Origin: Verrucomicrobiales bacterium | GTDB lineage: Bacteria; Verrucomicrobiota; Verrucomicrobiia; Verrucomicrobiales; DEV007 | DNA: 64,000 bases | Direction of reading: 5' to 3' | Assembly (NCBI GenBank): GCA_002698785.1 | Contig: PAAG01000019.1 | Span: forward strand, 186,001-250,000 | Shown here: in pieces, positions 51,359 through 60,745 of the stretch | Position numbering within the stretch: position 1 is the first letter of the stretch | How the letters are laid out: every line of letters begins with the position of its first letter | Program-made: the position numbers and the translations under genes | Notes under the pieces: generated by a model | Databases searched by the model: none | Seen by the model: the letters and a program-made list of their open reading frames with translations, nothing else | Told to the model about the DNA's origin: nothing

Positions 51359-53953
51359 TTGTCTAACGAGACGTCGGTTCGTTCGAAATCCATCAATGGG
51401 TGCGATCCCTCCCCTTTTCAAGTGACCTCTTTAGGCCAAATCCCTGTTTTTAAGGCATTTTCTAACGCGATTCCGTTAGCCGGCATCGTGCTGGGACTGC
51501 TCTGCAATGGGGTAAAAGCAGAAGAATCCCCGGTTCACTGGTCCCTTCGTCCGATCTCGAAATCGACCGTCCCTGAGGGCGAAAATCCGGTGGATTGGTT
51601 CATCGAAAAGCAGCTAAAGGATGCGGAAATTACCCAGAACCCGAGAGCTGACCGCTACACCCTCCTTCGCCGGGCGACGCTCGATTTGACCGGACTTCCG
51701 CCCACTCGGGAGGAAATCGCCGATTTCACCAAGAACAGTGCCCCCGGTGCCTTTGAGAAACTCGTCGATCGTCTACTCGACTCCCCCCACTACGGCGAGC
51801 GCTGGGGGAGACACTGGCTCGACGTCGCCCGATATGTCCAGGGAACCATCAAAGTTCCCGGCATCGACAAGATCGACCTGGCAGAGCCCTACCGAGATTA
51901 CGTGGTCAGCTCGTTCAACGAGGACAAACCCTACGATCAATTCATTACCGAGCAGTTGGCAGGAGACCTCATCGCCGAGTCGGCAGAATCAGAGGACGAA
52001 TATTTCGACCGGATTACGGCCCCGGCCTTTCTCTCCATCGGGCAGTGGTATGACGAATGCACCGATCCCAATAAACTGAAGCTTGATATCGTGGACGAGC
52101 AGATTTCGACCCTCACGCGAGCTTTCCTAGCGATGGACTTCGCGTGCTCGCGGTGCCACGACCACAAGTTCGATCCCATTCCCACCAGTGACTACTACGC
52201 GATGGCCGGGATTCTTCGCAGCACGAAAATCACCGAACACTTTGCCGAAGAATGGAAAGACGGTCGCCCGAGAGCAGTGCGAGCGCTGGTGATGCCAGAG
52301 GAGGAAGAGAAGATCGCTGAAACCGAAACAAAGATCGACGCGCTCTCGAAGAAGCGATTTTCCGTTCTGGAGAACGCGAAGAAGCGAATTCTGACAGAGC
52401 AGCCAGATCGTAAATCCATCCCTCTCGACACAACGATCGAAGAAGTCGAAGCCGAGGATTTTGCTGGCCATAAGAATTTGAAGATCACCTCGTCTGAAGA
52501 TAGAGAATTCATCGAGTCCCGCCGCCTACTGGATCAATGGGTGAAATACAAGTTCACCACACCAACTGAGGGTAGCTATGTGCTGCTACTTCGCTATGCC
52601 TCGGAAACGGATGCCCCGGTGGAACTGGAAATTAATGCAAAGACTCTCGAAGGCGAAGTCCCCTTTCCCGCCACCTACGGAGAGACAGCTGAACACTTTC
52701 GCTGGACTTCAATCTGGCTTCCCGACTTGAAGAAAGGCTCGAACTACGTCCGCTTCAAAGTCGACAAGAACATGCCGTTCCCTTCCCTTGATCGGTTGAT
52801 CCTTACTACCTCCCCTTCGCCGCTCACTCCAGATCGGCTGCTCGACAAATTCTGGCCACCTACTACCGCTGAAGTGGAACCTCTACTCACGGAAAAGGAG
52901 AAGCAGGAACTTGAGCAAGTAGATGCCCAGATGGTGGCGCTGCGGAAGGAGTTACCTGAAGCCGAAGTCACGCTGGCCATTCGTGACCGAGGCAAAATGA
53001 TCGACCTACCCGTGCATGTGGGAGGAAACACTTACCAGACGAAGGGCGATCCGATTCCCAGAGGAGTGCCCAGCCTTGCTGAAGCCGTCATGGCGTTTGA
53101 TGCCCCCGTGCCGGACAACGAAAGCGGACGCTTGCAGCTTGCTGAGTGGCTCACTGATCCAAAGCATCCTCTAACGGCACGAGTGATGGTCAACCGCATC
53201 TGGCACTGGCATTTCGGGACTGGGTTGGTTCGAACGACAGACGATTTTGGTAAACAGGGCGCACCGCCAACACATCCTGAGTTACTCGACTGGCTTGCGT
53301 TCGAATTGATCGAGAACGACTGGTCTATCAAACACCTCCACCGGGTGATCATGAACTCCGCGACCTATCAGGCTTCTTCATTGGAAACCGATGAGAACCT
53401 GGAACGCGACGGGGACGGTGCCTTGCTGTCGCGATTTCCCTCCCGCCGCCTCGAAGTCGAAGCAATCTACGACAGCATGCTTGCTTCAACCGGGAAAGTC
53501 GCTCGACAGGAATCTGGGAAACCACTCGACACGAGTCTCTCGAAAGACCGAGCCCTTTATATCCTGACATCCTCTCGATCTCCCATGGGTCTAGGCATGG
53601 AGATTCGAAAGATGTTCCCTCTTTTCGGTTACGATCCGTCCGGTCGCCCCATTCATGATCGCGATGAGAGCATCACCCCGAACCAAGGGCTCTGGTGGCT
53701 GAACAATCCCCTGCCCCAGTACTATGCGGACAAATTGGCCGAACAGCTTTGCAATAATTTCGAAAACGATCAGGAACGAGTGCAGGCCGTTCATGAGATT
53801 ATCCTAGGACGGCCCGCCAATGCCCAGGCAGAAGCGGCCATGCTGGCCTATCTTTCCCATAATCAAGACAACAAAAAACTGACCGAGCAGGAGGCCTGGA
53901 GCCGTATCTGCCTTGGCCTGTATTCTTCCCGAACTTTCTCTCACATTGAATAA
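51359..53953 (+). CDS. DUF1549/DUF1553 protein (PSD1 family), secreted
   Basis: 864 residues from a TTG at 51359. An internal hydrophobic stretch near 36-50 (NAIPLAGIVLGLLCNGVKA) is the export signal, so the real start may lie later. DUF1549 is clear (PVDWFIEKQLKDAEITQNPRADRYTLLRRATLDLTGLPPTREEI; HYGERWGRHWLDVARY; the CSRCHDHKFDPIP motif). DUF1553 follows (DPKHPLTARVMVNRIWHWHFGTGLVRTTDDFGKQG; RRLEVEAIYDSML). The N-terminal cytochrome PSCyt1 domain of many homologues is missing. It partners the DUF1501 gene that overlaps its stop codon, the usual PVC pairing, linked to sulfated polysaccharide use in marine species. Confidence 0.9.
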   Translation: MSNETSVRSKSINGCDPSPFQVTSLGQIPVFKAFSNAIPLAGIVLGLLCNGVKAEESPVHWSLRPISKSTVPEGENPVDWFIEKQLKDAEITQNPRADRYTLLRRATLDLTGLPPTREEIADFTKNSAPGAFEKLVDRLLDSPHYGERWGRHWLDVARYVQGTIKVPGIDKIDLAEPYRDYVVSSFNEDKPYDQFITEQLAGDLIAESAESEDEYFDRITAPAFLSIGQWYDECTDPNKLKLDIVDEQISTLTRAFLAMDFACSRCHDHKFDPIPTSDYYAMAGILRSTKITEHFAEEWKDGRPRAVRALVMPEEEEKIAETETKIDALSKKRFSVLENAKKRILTEQPDRKSIPLDTTIEEVEAEDFAGHKNLKITSSEDREFIESRRLLDQWVKYKFTTPTEGSYVLLLRYASETDAPVELEINAKTLEGEVPFPATYGETAEHFRWTSIWLPDLKKGSNYVRFKVDKNMPFPSLDRLILTTSPSPLTPDRLLDKFWPPTTAEVEPLLTEKEKQELEQVDAQMVALRKELPEAEVTLAIRDRGKMIDLPVHVGGNTYQTKGDPIPRGVPSLAEAVMAFDAPVPDNESGRLQLAEWLTDPKHPLTARVMVNRIWHWHFGTGLVRTTDDFGKQGAPPTHPELLDWLAFELIENDWSIKHLHRVIMNSATYQASSLETDENLERDGDGALLSRFPSRRLEVEAIYDSMLASTGKVARQESGKPLDTSLSKDRALYILTSSRSPMGLGMEIRKMFPLFGYDPSGRPIHDRDESITPNQGLWWLNNPLPQYYADKLAEQLCNNFENDQERVQAVHEIILGRPANAQAEAAMLAYLSHNQDNKKLTEQEAWSRICLGLYSSRTFSHIE

Positions 53954-55337
53954 ATCCTGTCATTGCCCTATTTCTCGACGCGAGTGGCTGCAACGCAGCT
54001 TCCTCGGGCTCGGTTCTGTTGCCGCCGCCGATCTCCTTTCGAGCAACGCATCGGCTTTCGCAGCGATGAAGCAGCATCATCGGCCGCTCGCAAAACGGAT
54101 CATTTACGTTTTCCTTGAGGGAGGTCTCTCCCAACTTGACTCCTACGATTACAAGCCGGCTCTCGCTCAGTATGCAGGCAAGCCACTGCCCGACTCCATT
54201 AATCGACCAGAGTTCACGTTTGCTAAGCAGGGCACGGTAATCCCCTCTCCCTTCGAATGGAAGCACTGGGGTGAGAGCGGAACGTATGCGAGCGATCTAT
54301 TCCCCGAAGTGAACAGTCGCTTCATCGACGATCTTTGTTTCATTCACTCTCTCAACCACAAGAGCAACGATCACATCACAGCCAAGCGAGTGTTGCATAC
54401 CGGCGTTCCCATTGAGGTGCGACCGACACTGGGAAGTTGGCTCGTCTACGGTTTGGGATCGATGAACGACAATCTCCCAGCCTATCTGGATATCACGCCC
54501 ACCGATCCCAATCGACCTACCGGATTTCTTCCTTCCAAATACGGAGGCACGACAATCGACGAGATCGATAGGAACAAGCGAAAACTGGAATGGGAAAACC
54601 TCGAACAAGCTTTCCCCGGGCAGGAAGAACACATCGACTTCATCAAGGCAATTGATGCCGCCCATGCTCCTGATCCCGAACTGGATGAGATGGAACTCGC
54701 CTTTCGCATGCAGACGGAAGCCCCGGATCTGCTCGACATCGAAAATGAATCTGAGGCGACGAAAAAACTCTACGGTATAGGAGAAGATCACACTGACGAG
54801 TTTGGTCGAGCCCTGCTGCTAGCGCGCCGATTTTCCGAGGCAGGCGTTCGCTACATTACCGTGAATCATGCCACTCCCCGATATGGCAACCTGTGGGACC
54901 AACATTCCGAACTGGAGAAAGGTCACCGGGGTAACGCACATGCTGTCGACCGACCGATCGCGGGCCTCCTGCACGACTTAAAAGTGAGAGGCATGTTAGA
55001 TGACACGCTCGTGATCTGCGGGAGCGAATTTGGCCGCACGCCAACCTTTGAGTTCTTCGATGGAATCACTGGCAAACATCAAAATGGCAGGGACCACAAT
55101 CCGCATGGATTTACCACCTGGTTTGCAGGCGGAGGCGTGAAGCGGGGGTATCATCACGGAGCTACGGATGACTTCGGCTACTACGCTGTACGCGACAAGG
55201 TCGATATCCATGATTTCCATGCAACCTTGTTGCATATCATGGGCATCGACCATGAGGCTTTGACCTATTTCCACGGTGGCCGGGATTTCCGACTCACCGA
55301 TGTGTATGGAAACGTGGTCGAGGACATCCTCTCCTGA
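53946..55337 (+). CDS. DUF1501 family protein, Tat-exported
   Basis: 463 residues from a TTG at 53946 that overlaps the stop of the upstream gene; the frame could open earlier at 53913. The start is set by the twin-arginine signal SRREWLQRSFLGLGSVAAADLL. Seen: IIYVFLEGGLSQLDSYDYKPAL, LPAYLDITPTDPNR, RRFSEAGVRYITVNH and the conserved LVICGSEFGRTPTFE...GRDHNPHGFT block of DUF1501, a sulfatase/alkaline-phosphatase-superfamily fold. Function undefined; always paired with DUF1549/1553. Ends in a hairpin. Confidence 0.9.
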   Translation: MNKSCHCPISRREWLQRSFLGLGSVAAADLLSSNASAFAAMKQHHRPLAKRIIYVFLEGGLSQLDSYDYKPALAQYAGKPLPDSINRPEFTFAKQGTVIPSPFEWKHWGESGTYASDLFPEVNSRFIDDLCFIHSLNHKSNDHITAKRVLHTGVPIEVRPTLGSWLVYGLGSMNDNLPAYLDITPTDPNRPTGFLPSKYGGTTIDEIDRNKRKLEWENLEQAFPGQEEHIDFIKAIDAAHAPDPELDEMELAFRMQTEAPDLLDIENESEATKKLYGIGEDHTDEFGRALLLARRFSEAGVRYITVNHATPRYGNLWDQHSELEKGHRGNAHAVDRPIAGLLHDLKVRGMLDDTLVICGSEFGRTPTFEFFDGITGKHQNGRDHNPHGFTTWFAGGGVKRGYHHGATDDFGYYAVRDKVDIHDFHATLLHIMGIDHEALTYFHGGRDFRLTDVYGNVVEDILS

Positions 55338-55347
55338 AGAGAGGATG
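55325..55347. terminator. Terminator between DUF1501 and SOD genes
   Basis: CATCCTCTC / GAGAGGATG perfect stem with a 5-base loop; the DUF1501 stop codon lies in the loop. No T-run on the plus strand. Convergent with the SOD gene. Confidence 0.65.
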
Positions 55348-55366
55348 CTCGGTTAGAAATTCTTAA

Positions 55367-56314
55367 TCAGTCGGTGAGTTCGCGTCCAATCTGTTGGGTG
55401 GCATTTTTCAATGCTTTCCCAGTTTTACGAACAACGCTCTCTGTTGTTTCCACAGTCGCTTCAGTACCGTTCTTCAATACTCGGCCTGTGGTGCGGGCGG
55501 CACTCTCTGCTTTTTCGGCAGCTTTCTCCACCTCACCTTCACGTTGGTAAGATACTGATGAAGTCGTGCTTGGTTCTGCTTCTGAAGACTCCACTGTAGA
55601 TTCGGTTGTTTCGACAGTTGACTCAGCACTTTCCGCTTGAGGAGAGTCTTCGCCATTGTCGGAGGCCGCTACGAGCTCGGACTGCTCTGTATCAGCTTTT
55701 TCCTCAGCTGGCATATCTTCGCCTTTTTCCGATGCAGCAACGAGAGGCGCATCTTCTTCCTTCATTTCAGAGCTCGCAGATGAACTCAGCTGAAACGGGT
55801 CTGTCTCAGGATTTTGATATACAATGACACCTGCTGCAATTCGAGGCCCGGCATTACCGGTAGGTTGTCCACCGTCATCAGCTTTTGCGTGAATGATGAC
55901 AGCGCGGCCGACGATGGATTTCAGTCCCTCTGGAAACTGGCTTGAAGGCACAGTCATTGTCGCATCGGCAACGCCGTTTTCATCTGCCTCAAGGTTTCCC
56001 AGATCTCCGGCGTGCCCTTGCTCGTCACCTGGAAGGGCGTGGTCGACGTCTTCGGGGTTGTAGTGTCCACCAGCGCTTGTTCCATCATCTGCGGAAAGGT
56101 CGCCAAATTCGTGAATGTGAAAACCGTGTTTCGAGTCCGCTTTCAATCCAGTCACGTTGGCTTTGATAGTGATCTCGTCACCCGATTCGGAGAAGGTGAC
56201 AGCACCTTCAGTTTCGTTTCCTGCGGTTGGATTCACGAGCGCAACGAGCTGGTCGCCGCCATATGAGATCACGACCGTCAAGGAGGTTATAATTGCTGTG
56301 AGTAGATATTTCAT
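55367..56314 (-). CDS. Cu/Zn superoxide dismutase with disordered C-terminal extension
   Basis: 315 residues. Signal peptide 1-18. The SOD domain (to about 165) keeps the metal ligands: GFHIHEFGD, GGHYNPED, DHALPGDEQGHAGDLGN and HAKADDGGQPTGNAGPRIA. The two Cys of the conserved disulfide are both missing: GCTSAG is replaced by DGTSAGG and ACGVI by AAGVI. The extension (165-315) is acidic, with repeats (APLVAASEKGEDMPAEEK; SELVAASDNGEDSP) ending in helical KAAEKAESAARTTGRVLKN, unlike normal SODs. 26 bases after the PA2169-like gene on the same strand; probably sigma54-controlled through it. Confidence 0.88.
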   Translation of the reverse strand: MKYLLTAIITSLTVVISYGGDQLVALVNPTAGNETEGAVTFSESGDEITIKANVTGLKADSKHGFHIHEFGDLSADDGTSAGGHYNPEDVDHALPGDEQGHAGDLGNLEADENGVADATMTVPSSQFPEGLKSIVGRAVIIHAKADDGGQPTGNAGPRIAAGVIVYQNPETDPFQLSSSASSEMKEEDAPLVAASEKGEDMPAEEKADTEQSELVAASDNGEDSPQAESAESTVETTESTVESSEAEPSTTSSVSYQREGEVEKAAEKAESAARTTGRVLKNGTEATVETTESVVRKTGKALKNATQQIGRELTD

Positions 56315-56340
56315 AATGTTCTGTTAGGGGGTTCTGGTTA

Positions 56341-56835
56341 TTATTTGTTGTTGAGCGCTTCAGAGATTGTTTCCAGTTTCGAGATATGCTGATTCACTGC
56401 AGGGAGAAGCCGGTCCCGCATGAGTCGCTTGCAATCGGGCATCACATTTTCATCCGCCAAGGCGTCTTCGTAGGCACTGCGCCCCAACTCTTCGCCCTGC
56501 TGGAGAGAACGAAGTGCAGACTCTTCGCCAAAGAAATTTGCCGTCGTCTGAATCGCGGATGTAAAACTTCCCCATGAGCCCGAATTGGTTTCAGGAAGCC
56601 CATGCATCTCAAGCACGTTTTCCTTCAGGAAGCGCACGGAGATTTTGTGCTCCTCACGAATCTGGCGGAGAATTTCTGTTTCCTCTTCATCAGGAAATTT
56701 CTCAATCGCCTTGTCGTAGGCTTCTATCGCAGAGATCTCTCCGCGAAGGATGGAATTACACACGTCGATGCAATGTTCGAGATTAGCCCGATATTCGGGA
56801 TCTTTCGTGTTGGGGTCTAGAGTTGAAGTTGTCAT
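56341..56835 (-). CDS. PA2169/DUF2383-type ferritin-fold protein
   Basis: 164 residues from the ATG at 56835. The four-helix layout (LEHCIDVCNSILRGEISAIEAYDKAIEKFPDEEETEILRQIREEHKISVRFLKENVLEMHG...) with E-x-x-H and E-x-A-Y pairs matches the PA2169/DUF2383 family, ferritin-like proteins often found with stress genes. Metal binding likely, catalysis unknown. Preceded by a sigma54-type promoter with the conserved TGTAA site, 39 kb from the activator gene, and followed by the SOD gene. Confidence 0.85.
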   Translation of the reverse strand: MTTSTLDPNTKDPEYRANLEHCIDVCNSILRGEISAIEAYDKAIEKFPDEEETEILRQIREEHKISVRFLKENVLEMHGLPETNSGSWGSFTSAIQTTANFFGEESALRSLQQGEELGRSAYEDALADENVMPDCKRLMRDRLLPAVNQHISKLETISEALNNK

Positions 56836-56852
56836 AGCACTAACCTTATGGT

Positions 56853-56913
56853 GCACAGGACGTACCAAAGCCCTCACGACAAACCTCAACTAACTCACTA
56901 TAAAAGCGTTACA
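56853..56913 (-). promoter_or_regulatory. Sigma54 promoter and activator site of the PA2169-SOD operon
   Basis: Minus strand TTGGTACGTCCTGTGCA: GG 56866-56865, GC 56854-56853. Upstream TGTAA-CGCTT-TTATA at 56913-56899, gap to GG 32 bases (31 in the others). Predicted start 56841, six bases before the ATG. Confidence 0.7.
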
Positions 56914-57103
56914 AAACGCAGAGACGATTCCCAACCTGCCTTAAAGATCAGCAAAGTTTGCAGCTTCACCTCCCTTTTCATGCAGCCTGCAAACAGCAAA
57001 ACTTTCCCAGTCACCACCAAAATTGGGTCGGCAATCGTTATTGCTTCGATCTGATCGGCTACTTTAGCGACGGTAACAGCGGCAAGCGGGAAGAACCGTA
57101 TGA

Positions 57104-57862
57104 TCAGGACTCCAGGTCCATCAGTGCAGGAAACTCAGCACGCCAGTTTAGGATCTTGTCCCGATCCAGAGCAGCGGTCGCGACTCCTTCTTCGCCCCCT
57201 GCGTCAGCAATGATTTCTCCCCACGGATCTACCACAATACTGCGACCGGGATATTCGGAAGTCGGATCGCAACCGACACGATTGACACCGACCACGTACG
57301 CAAGATTTTCAATCGCGCGGGCTCGCAGCAAGGTCACCCAATGTTCGACCCGCACGGTCGGCCAACTAGCAATCACAATGATCAGCTCCGCGCCCCTCCC
57401 CGTGGCACGCCGAAAGAGTTCAGGAAAACGAAGGTCGTAACAGATGAAAGGCGCGACTTTCCATCCCAAGTAATCGAAGACGGATACTTCGGTTCCATTC
57501 CGATAGTGATCTGACTCCCTGGTGTAACGAAAGGTGCGGTTCTTTCGATAGCGGGTCAATTCTACACCTGAAGAATCGTAAGCGATCAGTTCGTTTCCGC
57601 CCCAACCGTCAGCGTCTTTCCTAACAAGACCGCCTAATACGGCAGCCGAGCAATCTTGGGCAAGGTTCCTGAGAAAGGTTTCCGTTTGTGACGGATCCGC
57701 TTCTGCGATGCTGTCGACATTCATGCTGAATCCCGAACCGAACATTTCCGGGAGAATGATCAGGTCGCTTTCCCCTGCTGCAGCGGCGAGCCGACGCACA
57801 TGAGTAAAGTTTGCTTCCCGGTCTTCCCAGACAAGGTTCCATTGGCAGGCAGATACGTTCAC
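57104..57862 (-). CDS. Carbon-nitrogen hydrolase, omega-amidase-like
   Basis: 252 residues, nitrilase superfamily. Catalytic triad visible: Glu in LIILPEMFGSGFSM, Lys in RYRKNRTFRYT and Cys in APFICYDLRFPE. The length and the GSGFS motif point to the omega-amidase (YafV/Nit2) branch, which hydrolyses 2-oxoglutaramate and 2-oxosuccinamate in methionine salvage and transamination repair. No linked salvage genes. A methionine synthase gene lies 6 kb away, probably coincidence. Confidence 0.88.
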   Translation of the reverse strand: MNVSACQWNLVWEDREANFTHVRRLAAAAGESDLIILPEMFGSGFSMNVDSIAEADPSQTETFLRNLAQDCSAAVLGGLVRKDADGWGGNELIAYDSSGVELTRYRKNRTFRYTRESDHYRNGTEVSVFDYLGWKVAPFICYDLRFPELFRRATGRGAELIIVIASWPTVRVEHWVTLLRARAIENLAYVVGVNRVGCDPTSEYPGRSIVVDPWGEIIADAGGEEGVATAALDRDKILNWRAEFPALMDLES

Positions 57863-57877
57863 AATCTTGTGCCCCTA

Positions 57878-58888
57878 CTATCGCTCCATGATCCGAATAT
57901 TCGAGAACTCAGTTTCCCCCGGACTCCAGCCATCACCGCCTTGGAACTGAATCGAATCAATTGGCTCCGCTATCCCCTCCTGGGCTCTCGACACTTTTGT
58001 ATCGTCCACCCACAATTCGGTGAACTTACGCTCCACAATCAGTTTCACAGAAATCTTTTGTCCTCGTTCGTAGTAGTATGGCTGATGACCATTCTGCCTC
58101 GGTCGGAGAGTGATGGCAAATTCGTACCCGTCGTGCCCAATTGTGTATTTTCCGAGATGAACTCGAGGACGCTGCCCTTCTTTTACTTTCAAATCGAATA
58201 ACAGCTCAAACGGTGCCCGGAGCTTCTCGTTGTAGAAAATGCTGCTATCACCTTTCCCGGTGAGCGCATTGCTTCGAAAATTCCACGAACCTTTTTCCTC
58301 TTTCCAATTCCCCTGGTTTTCTTCGGAAAGGAGCAAGACAGGGGCAGGCCCTTCATCCAATAATCCAATGGGAGGATGATTCCCTGCCTTCGATGTCACT
58401 TCCTGCTTCAACTTATCGATAGCTGCCTGAGCTTCGTTGGCAGCATCCAAGTCAGAGTTTGCCATCTTCAATTTCTGCAAAGCTTCCAGCCTTCCAATGT
58501 AGATCTTGTTCAATTGAGAAACGGCATGAGCCAGGGTTTCGGAGTGTCTTCGACCGAGATCGCTAAGGGGACGCAAAACATTCTCTTCTGCCATGGCCTC
58601 GGGCACAGGGATGACTTTCCCTTCGTCTGATTCGGAAAGAGCGGTTTTCGCCTGGTCGAGCACTTCCTTGACTTGATTTGCCCCGCTGAGATCATTTGCC
58701 TTCATCCTCGTAGAAAGAAGCTCTTCGAGGCTCTCAGTGTACTGACGATAGACCTTAGCAAATCCAGACGAGCGAGTTTCCTCATATTCGTTTAGAATTT
58801 CATGCACTGACTCGTCGGCACGAGAAACAGATATCGTGAAGAGGCCAAGAATAGCCCGGCACCCGAGGCAGAAGTGCAACTTTCTCAT
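57878..58888 (-). CDS. Secreted coiled-coil plus concanavalin-A-like domain protein
   Basis: 336 residues from the ATG at 58888, chosen because the signal peptide (RKLHFCLGCRAILGLFTISVSRA) begins there; an ATG eight codons upstream is possible. Helical, coiled-coil N-terminal half (ADESVHEILNEYEETRSSGFAKVYRQYTESLEELLS...AIDKLKQEV). The C-terminal half (about 190-336) looks like a LamG/DUF1080-type beta sandwich (NWKEEKGSWNFRSNALTGKGDSSIFYNEKLRAPFELLFDLKV; IERKFTELWVDDTKV). A common architecture in PVC secretomes. Function unknown. Confidence 0.78.
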   Translation of the reverse strand: MRKLHFCLGCRAILGLFTISVSRADESVHEILNEYEETRSSGFAKVYRQYTESLEELLSTRMKANDLSGANQVKEVLDQAKTALSESDEGKVIPVPEAMAEENVLRPLSDLGRRHSETLAHAVSQLNKIYIGRLEALQKLKMANSDLDAANEAQAAIDKLKQEVTSKAGNHPPIGLLDEGPAPVLLLSEENQGNWKEEKGSWNFRSNALTGKGDSSIFYNEKLRAPFELLFDLKVKEGQRPRVHLGKYTIGHDGYEFAITLRPRQNGHQPYYYERGQKISVKLIVERKFTELWVDDTKVSRAQEGIAEPIDSIQFQGGDGWSPGETEFSNIRIMER

Positions 58889-58986
58889 GGAGGGCAAACA
58901 GGAATGACTCACCGGGAGTATGGGTCAGAGATAGCCGGAATGTCAATGGTTGTGCTTTTCTCCCTTTCATGAATAGGCTGCAGTTA

Positions 58987-59397
58987 TTAGCAGTCCGGAC
59001 CAAAGGCTTGGCTATCCATGAACTGAGAGAGCGTTTCTGTTGGTGGATTTGCAGGTTGGTCGGATTCGTATGCCCCAATCATGCGCCCGATCTCTCGGCA
59101 GGCGGAGATCACGTCGATGTCGCGTGCGTCTTCGCTGTCGAGTATGTTTTCCAATCTTCTGATGAGGTGCTGACGGGAAAGACCACTTTTATCGCGATCC
59201 GCTCCCTGCAGGCCTTTCAGGTATTCCTGTGCGTCTTCTCTCTGCAGGAATCGCGATGCTGCACTACAAGCCACAGTGTAAGAACTTTTGTATCCCGCCT
59301 CAATCCACGACTGCCCTGCGTTCCCAGTTTCATGAAAATGATCGAGAAAGCGTTTCTGGCGACTATTCAAAGGACGGTGAGTGTGTTTTTGCTTCAT
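58987..59397 (-). CDS. Orphan phage terminase small subunit-like protein
   Basis: 136 residues. LNSRQKRFLDHFHETGNAGQSWIEAGYKSSYTVACSAASRFLQREDAQEYL matches the Terminase_2/small-subunit DNA-binding domain (Q-x-x-F-x-x-x-Y then A-x-x-AGY). The rest forms a coiled coil (HLIRRLENILDSEDARDIDVISACREIGRMIGAYES). No large terminase, portal, capsid or integrase lies nearby, so it is a prophage remnant or a domesticated DNA-binding protein. Intact frame and start. Confidence 0.8.
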   Translation of the reverse strand: MKQKHTHRPLNSRQKRFLDHFHETGNAGQSWIEAGYKSSYTVACSAASRFLQREDAQEYLKGLQGADRDKSGLSRQHLIRRLENILDSEDARDIDVISACREIGRMIGAYESDQPANPPTETLSQFMDSQAFGPDC

Positions 59398-59635
59398 GCA
59401 GAAAACACTAACACAACATTCATAAAGGGTCGAGCCTATTTGTTGTTTTGTTAGTTTTTTACAATGAATTTTTTATTCTCTTCTGCTGGCGAAACGTGAA
59501 TATTTTGCTGGGTGCGCCTCTCACTGCCCCCTAAAAGCCACAATGAACCGGTGGGGTGAAATGTTCACCGCCATCTCCTTCCCCAAAACGAGTTGATGGA
59601 CTCGCTAGTGAAGCCGTAGTGACAGGCCTGCCGGA
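59398..59635. other. AT-rich gap
   Basis: Beside the terminase-like gene the sequence is AT-rich (59440-59480), probably its promoter region. No gene or repeat seen. Confidence 0.4.
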
Positions 59636-60637
59636 TTATTCGATCGCCTTGAGATCCGAAATCCACGCACTCACGAGAGGGAGTTCTTTTTCTGGAAAGA
59701 AGTCGTGTTTCACGAGTTCTTCGTAACAGGCATACAAGTTTGTTGCGACAGCGTCGGAACCAGGTTCCAGCGCCAGGTTTTCGAGCGCTTCGGCGATCCT
59801 TGCGTTCTGCAAATACCCATCGACCTCCATCTCAAAATCGCGCTGAAGGTTGTGAACGTTTCGCTCTTGGTGAACTTCTGAGGCGTGAAATACAAGGCCG
59901 GTTCCGAGTTCCCAGAGGCACCGTTGAGCCACAAAGCTACGCCAGATATCTGTCATACGGAACGAGCAGTAGCTCGGAAGATACATAAGCGGATAGGCTA
60001 CCGGCCACCACCAGGTGCTCTGACTGTTGAATGGACACCATGCGCCGCGCGGCAGGACGATACTGTCGCGTTTTTCAAACTTTATGTCCTTATCGAGAAC
60101 AAGCCTCCAGATGGCATCGACATCGGGTGATCCATCGGCGAGCCCTTGCTGGATTGGGGCCTCAAATTCGGTGATGGGGCCTTCGAAGGAAACTTCCTGT
60201 TTGATTGTATCGAGGGGAAGCCCACGGGGCCAGATGAGTTCGTCAGAAAACCACCGGTAGACGTTGACCCAGCCATGGAGGTCAGGCTTTCTGGCCTCAC
60301 AGCTCAAGCTGCGAAGGTCCCAGTCAGTAGGGGCATTGTCATCGTCGGTTTCGTAGATGAAGGTAGCTCCTTCTAAAATTACCTTCAGGTAGCCGACATT
60401 TTTCCGAGTGTAGTGATTCTCAGGGAGCAACTTGACCAACTCGAACTCCATCTCGATCTGGTCATCGATCGTGAGGAGTTCACATGCTTCCAGAGGATAC
60501 TCGAACGGCCCTTTTCGATCGCCCACCACGGTGACTTTTGACCCGACTTTTTCGGCTGTTTGAGCCAGCGTCTTCATGCACGAAGTTGGGTCCTGGATTG
60601 TGGTGACTACTATGGACGGCGGTTGCTGATTGCTCAT
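59636..60637 (-). CDS. STELLO/DUF288-like glycosyltransferase
   Basis: 333 residues from the ATG at 60637 (MSNQQPPSIVVTTIQDPTSCMKTLAQ); the frame extends upstream without domain support. Seen: VVTTI start, KVTVVGDRKGP, then RKNVGYLKVILEGATFIYETDDDNAPTDWD, the DxDD-like motif block of the STELLO family (plant Golgi glucan-synthase regulators with bacterial relatives), and aromatic-rich WCPFNSQSTWWWPVAYPLMYLP. Soluble. Acceptor unknown. Confidence 0.75.
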   Translation of the reverse strand: MSNQQPPSIVVTTIQDPTSCMKTLAQTAEKVGSKVTVVGDRKGPFEYPLEACELLTIDDQIEMEFELVKLLPENHYTRKNVGYLKVILEGATFIYETDDDNAPTDWDLRSLSCEARKPDLHGWVNVYRWFSDELIWPRGLPLDTIKQEVSFEGPITEFEAPIQQGLADGSPDVDAIWRLVLDKDIKFEKRDSIVLPRGAWCPFNSQSTWWWPVAYPLMYLPSYCSFRMTDIWRSFVAQRCLWELGTGLVFHASEVHQERNVHNLQRDFEMEVDGYLQNARIAEALENLALEPGSDAVATNLYACYEELVKHDFFPEKELPLVSAWISDLKAIE

Positions 60638-60745
60638 GTGCAAGGTCGATGAATTTCTCTGTATGCGACAGTTTCCAAAGCATTGCAAGGGCTTCTCCGA
60701 ACAGAAGCGATCTGTAGGAGAGGAAGAGTAGTAACCTGCCTCCCA

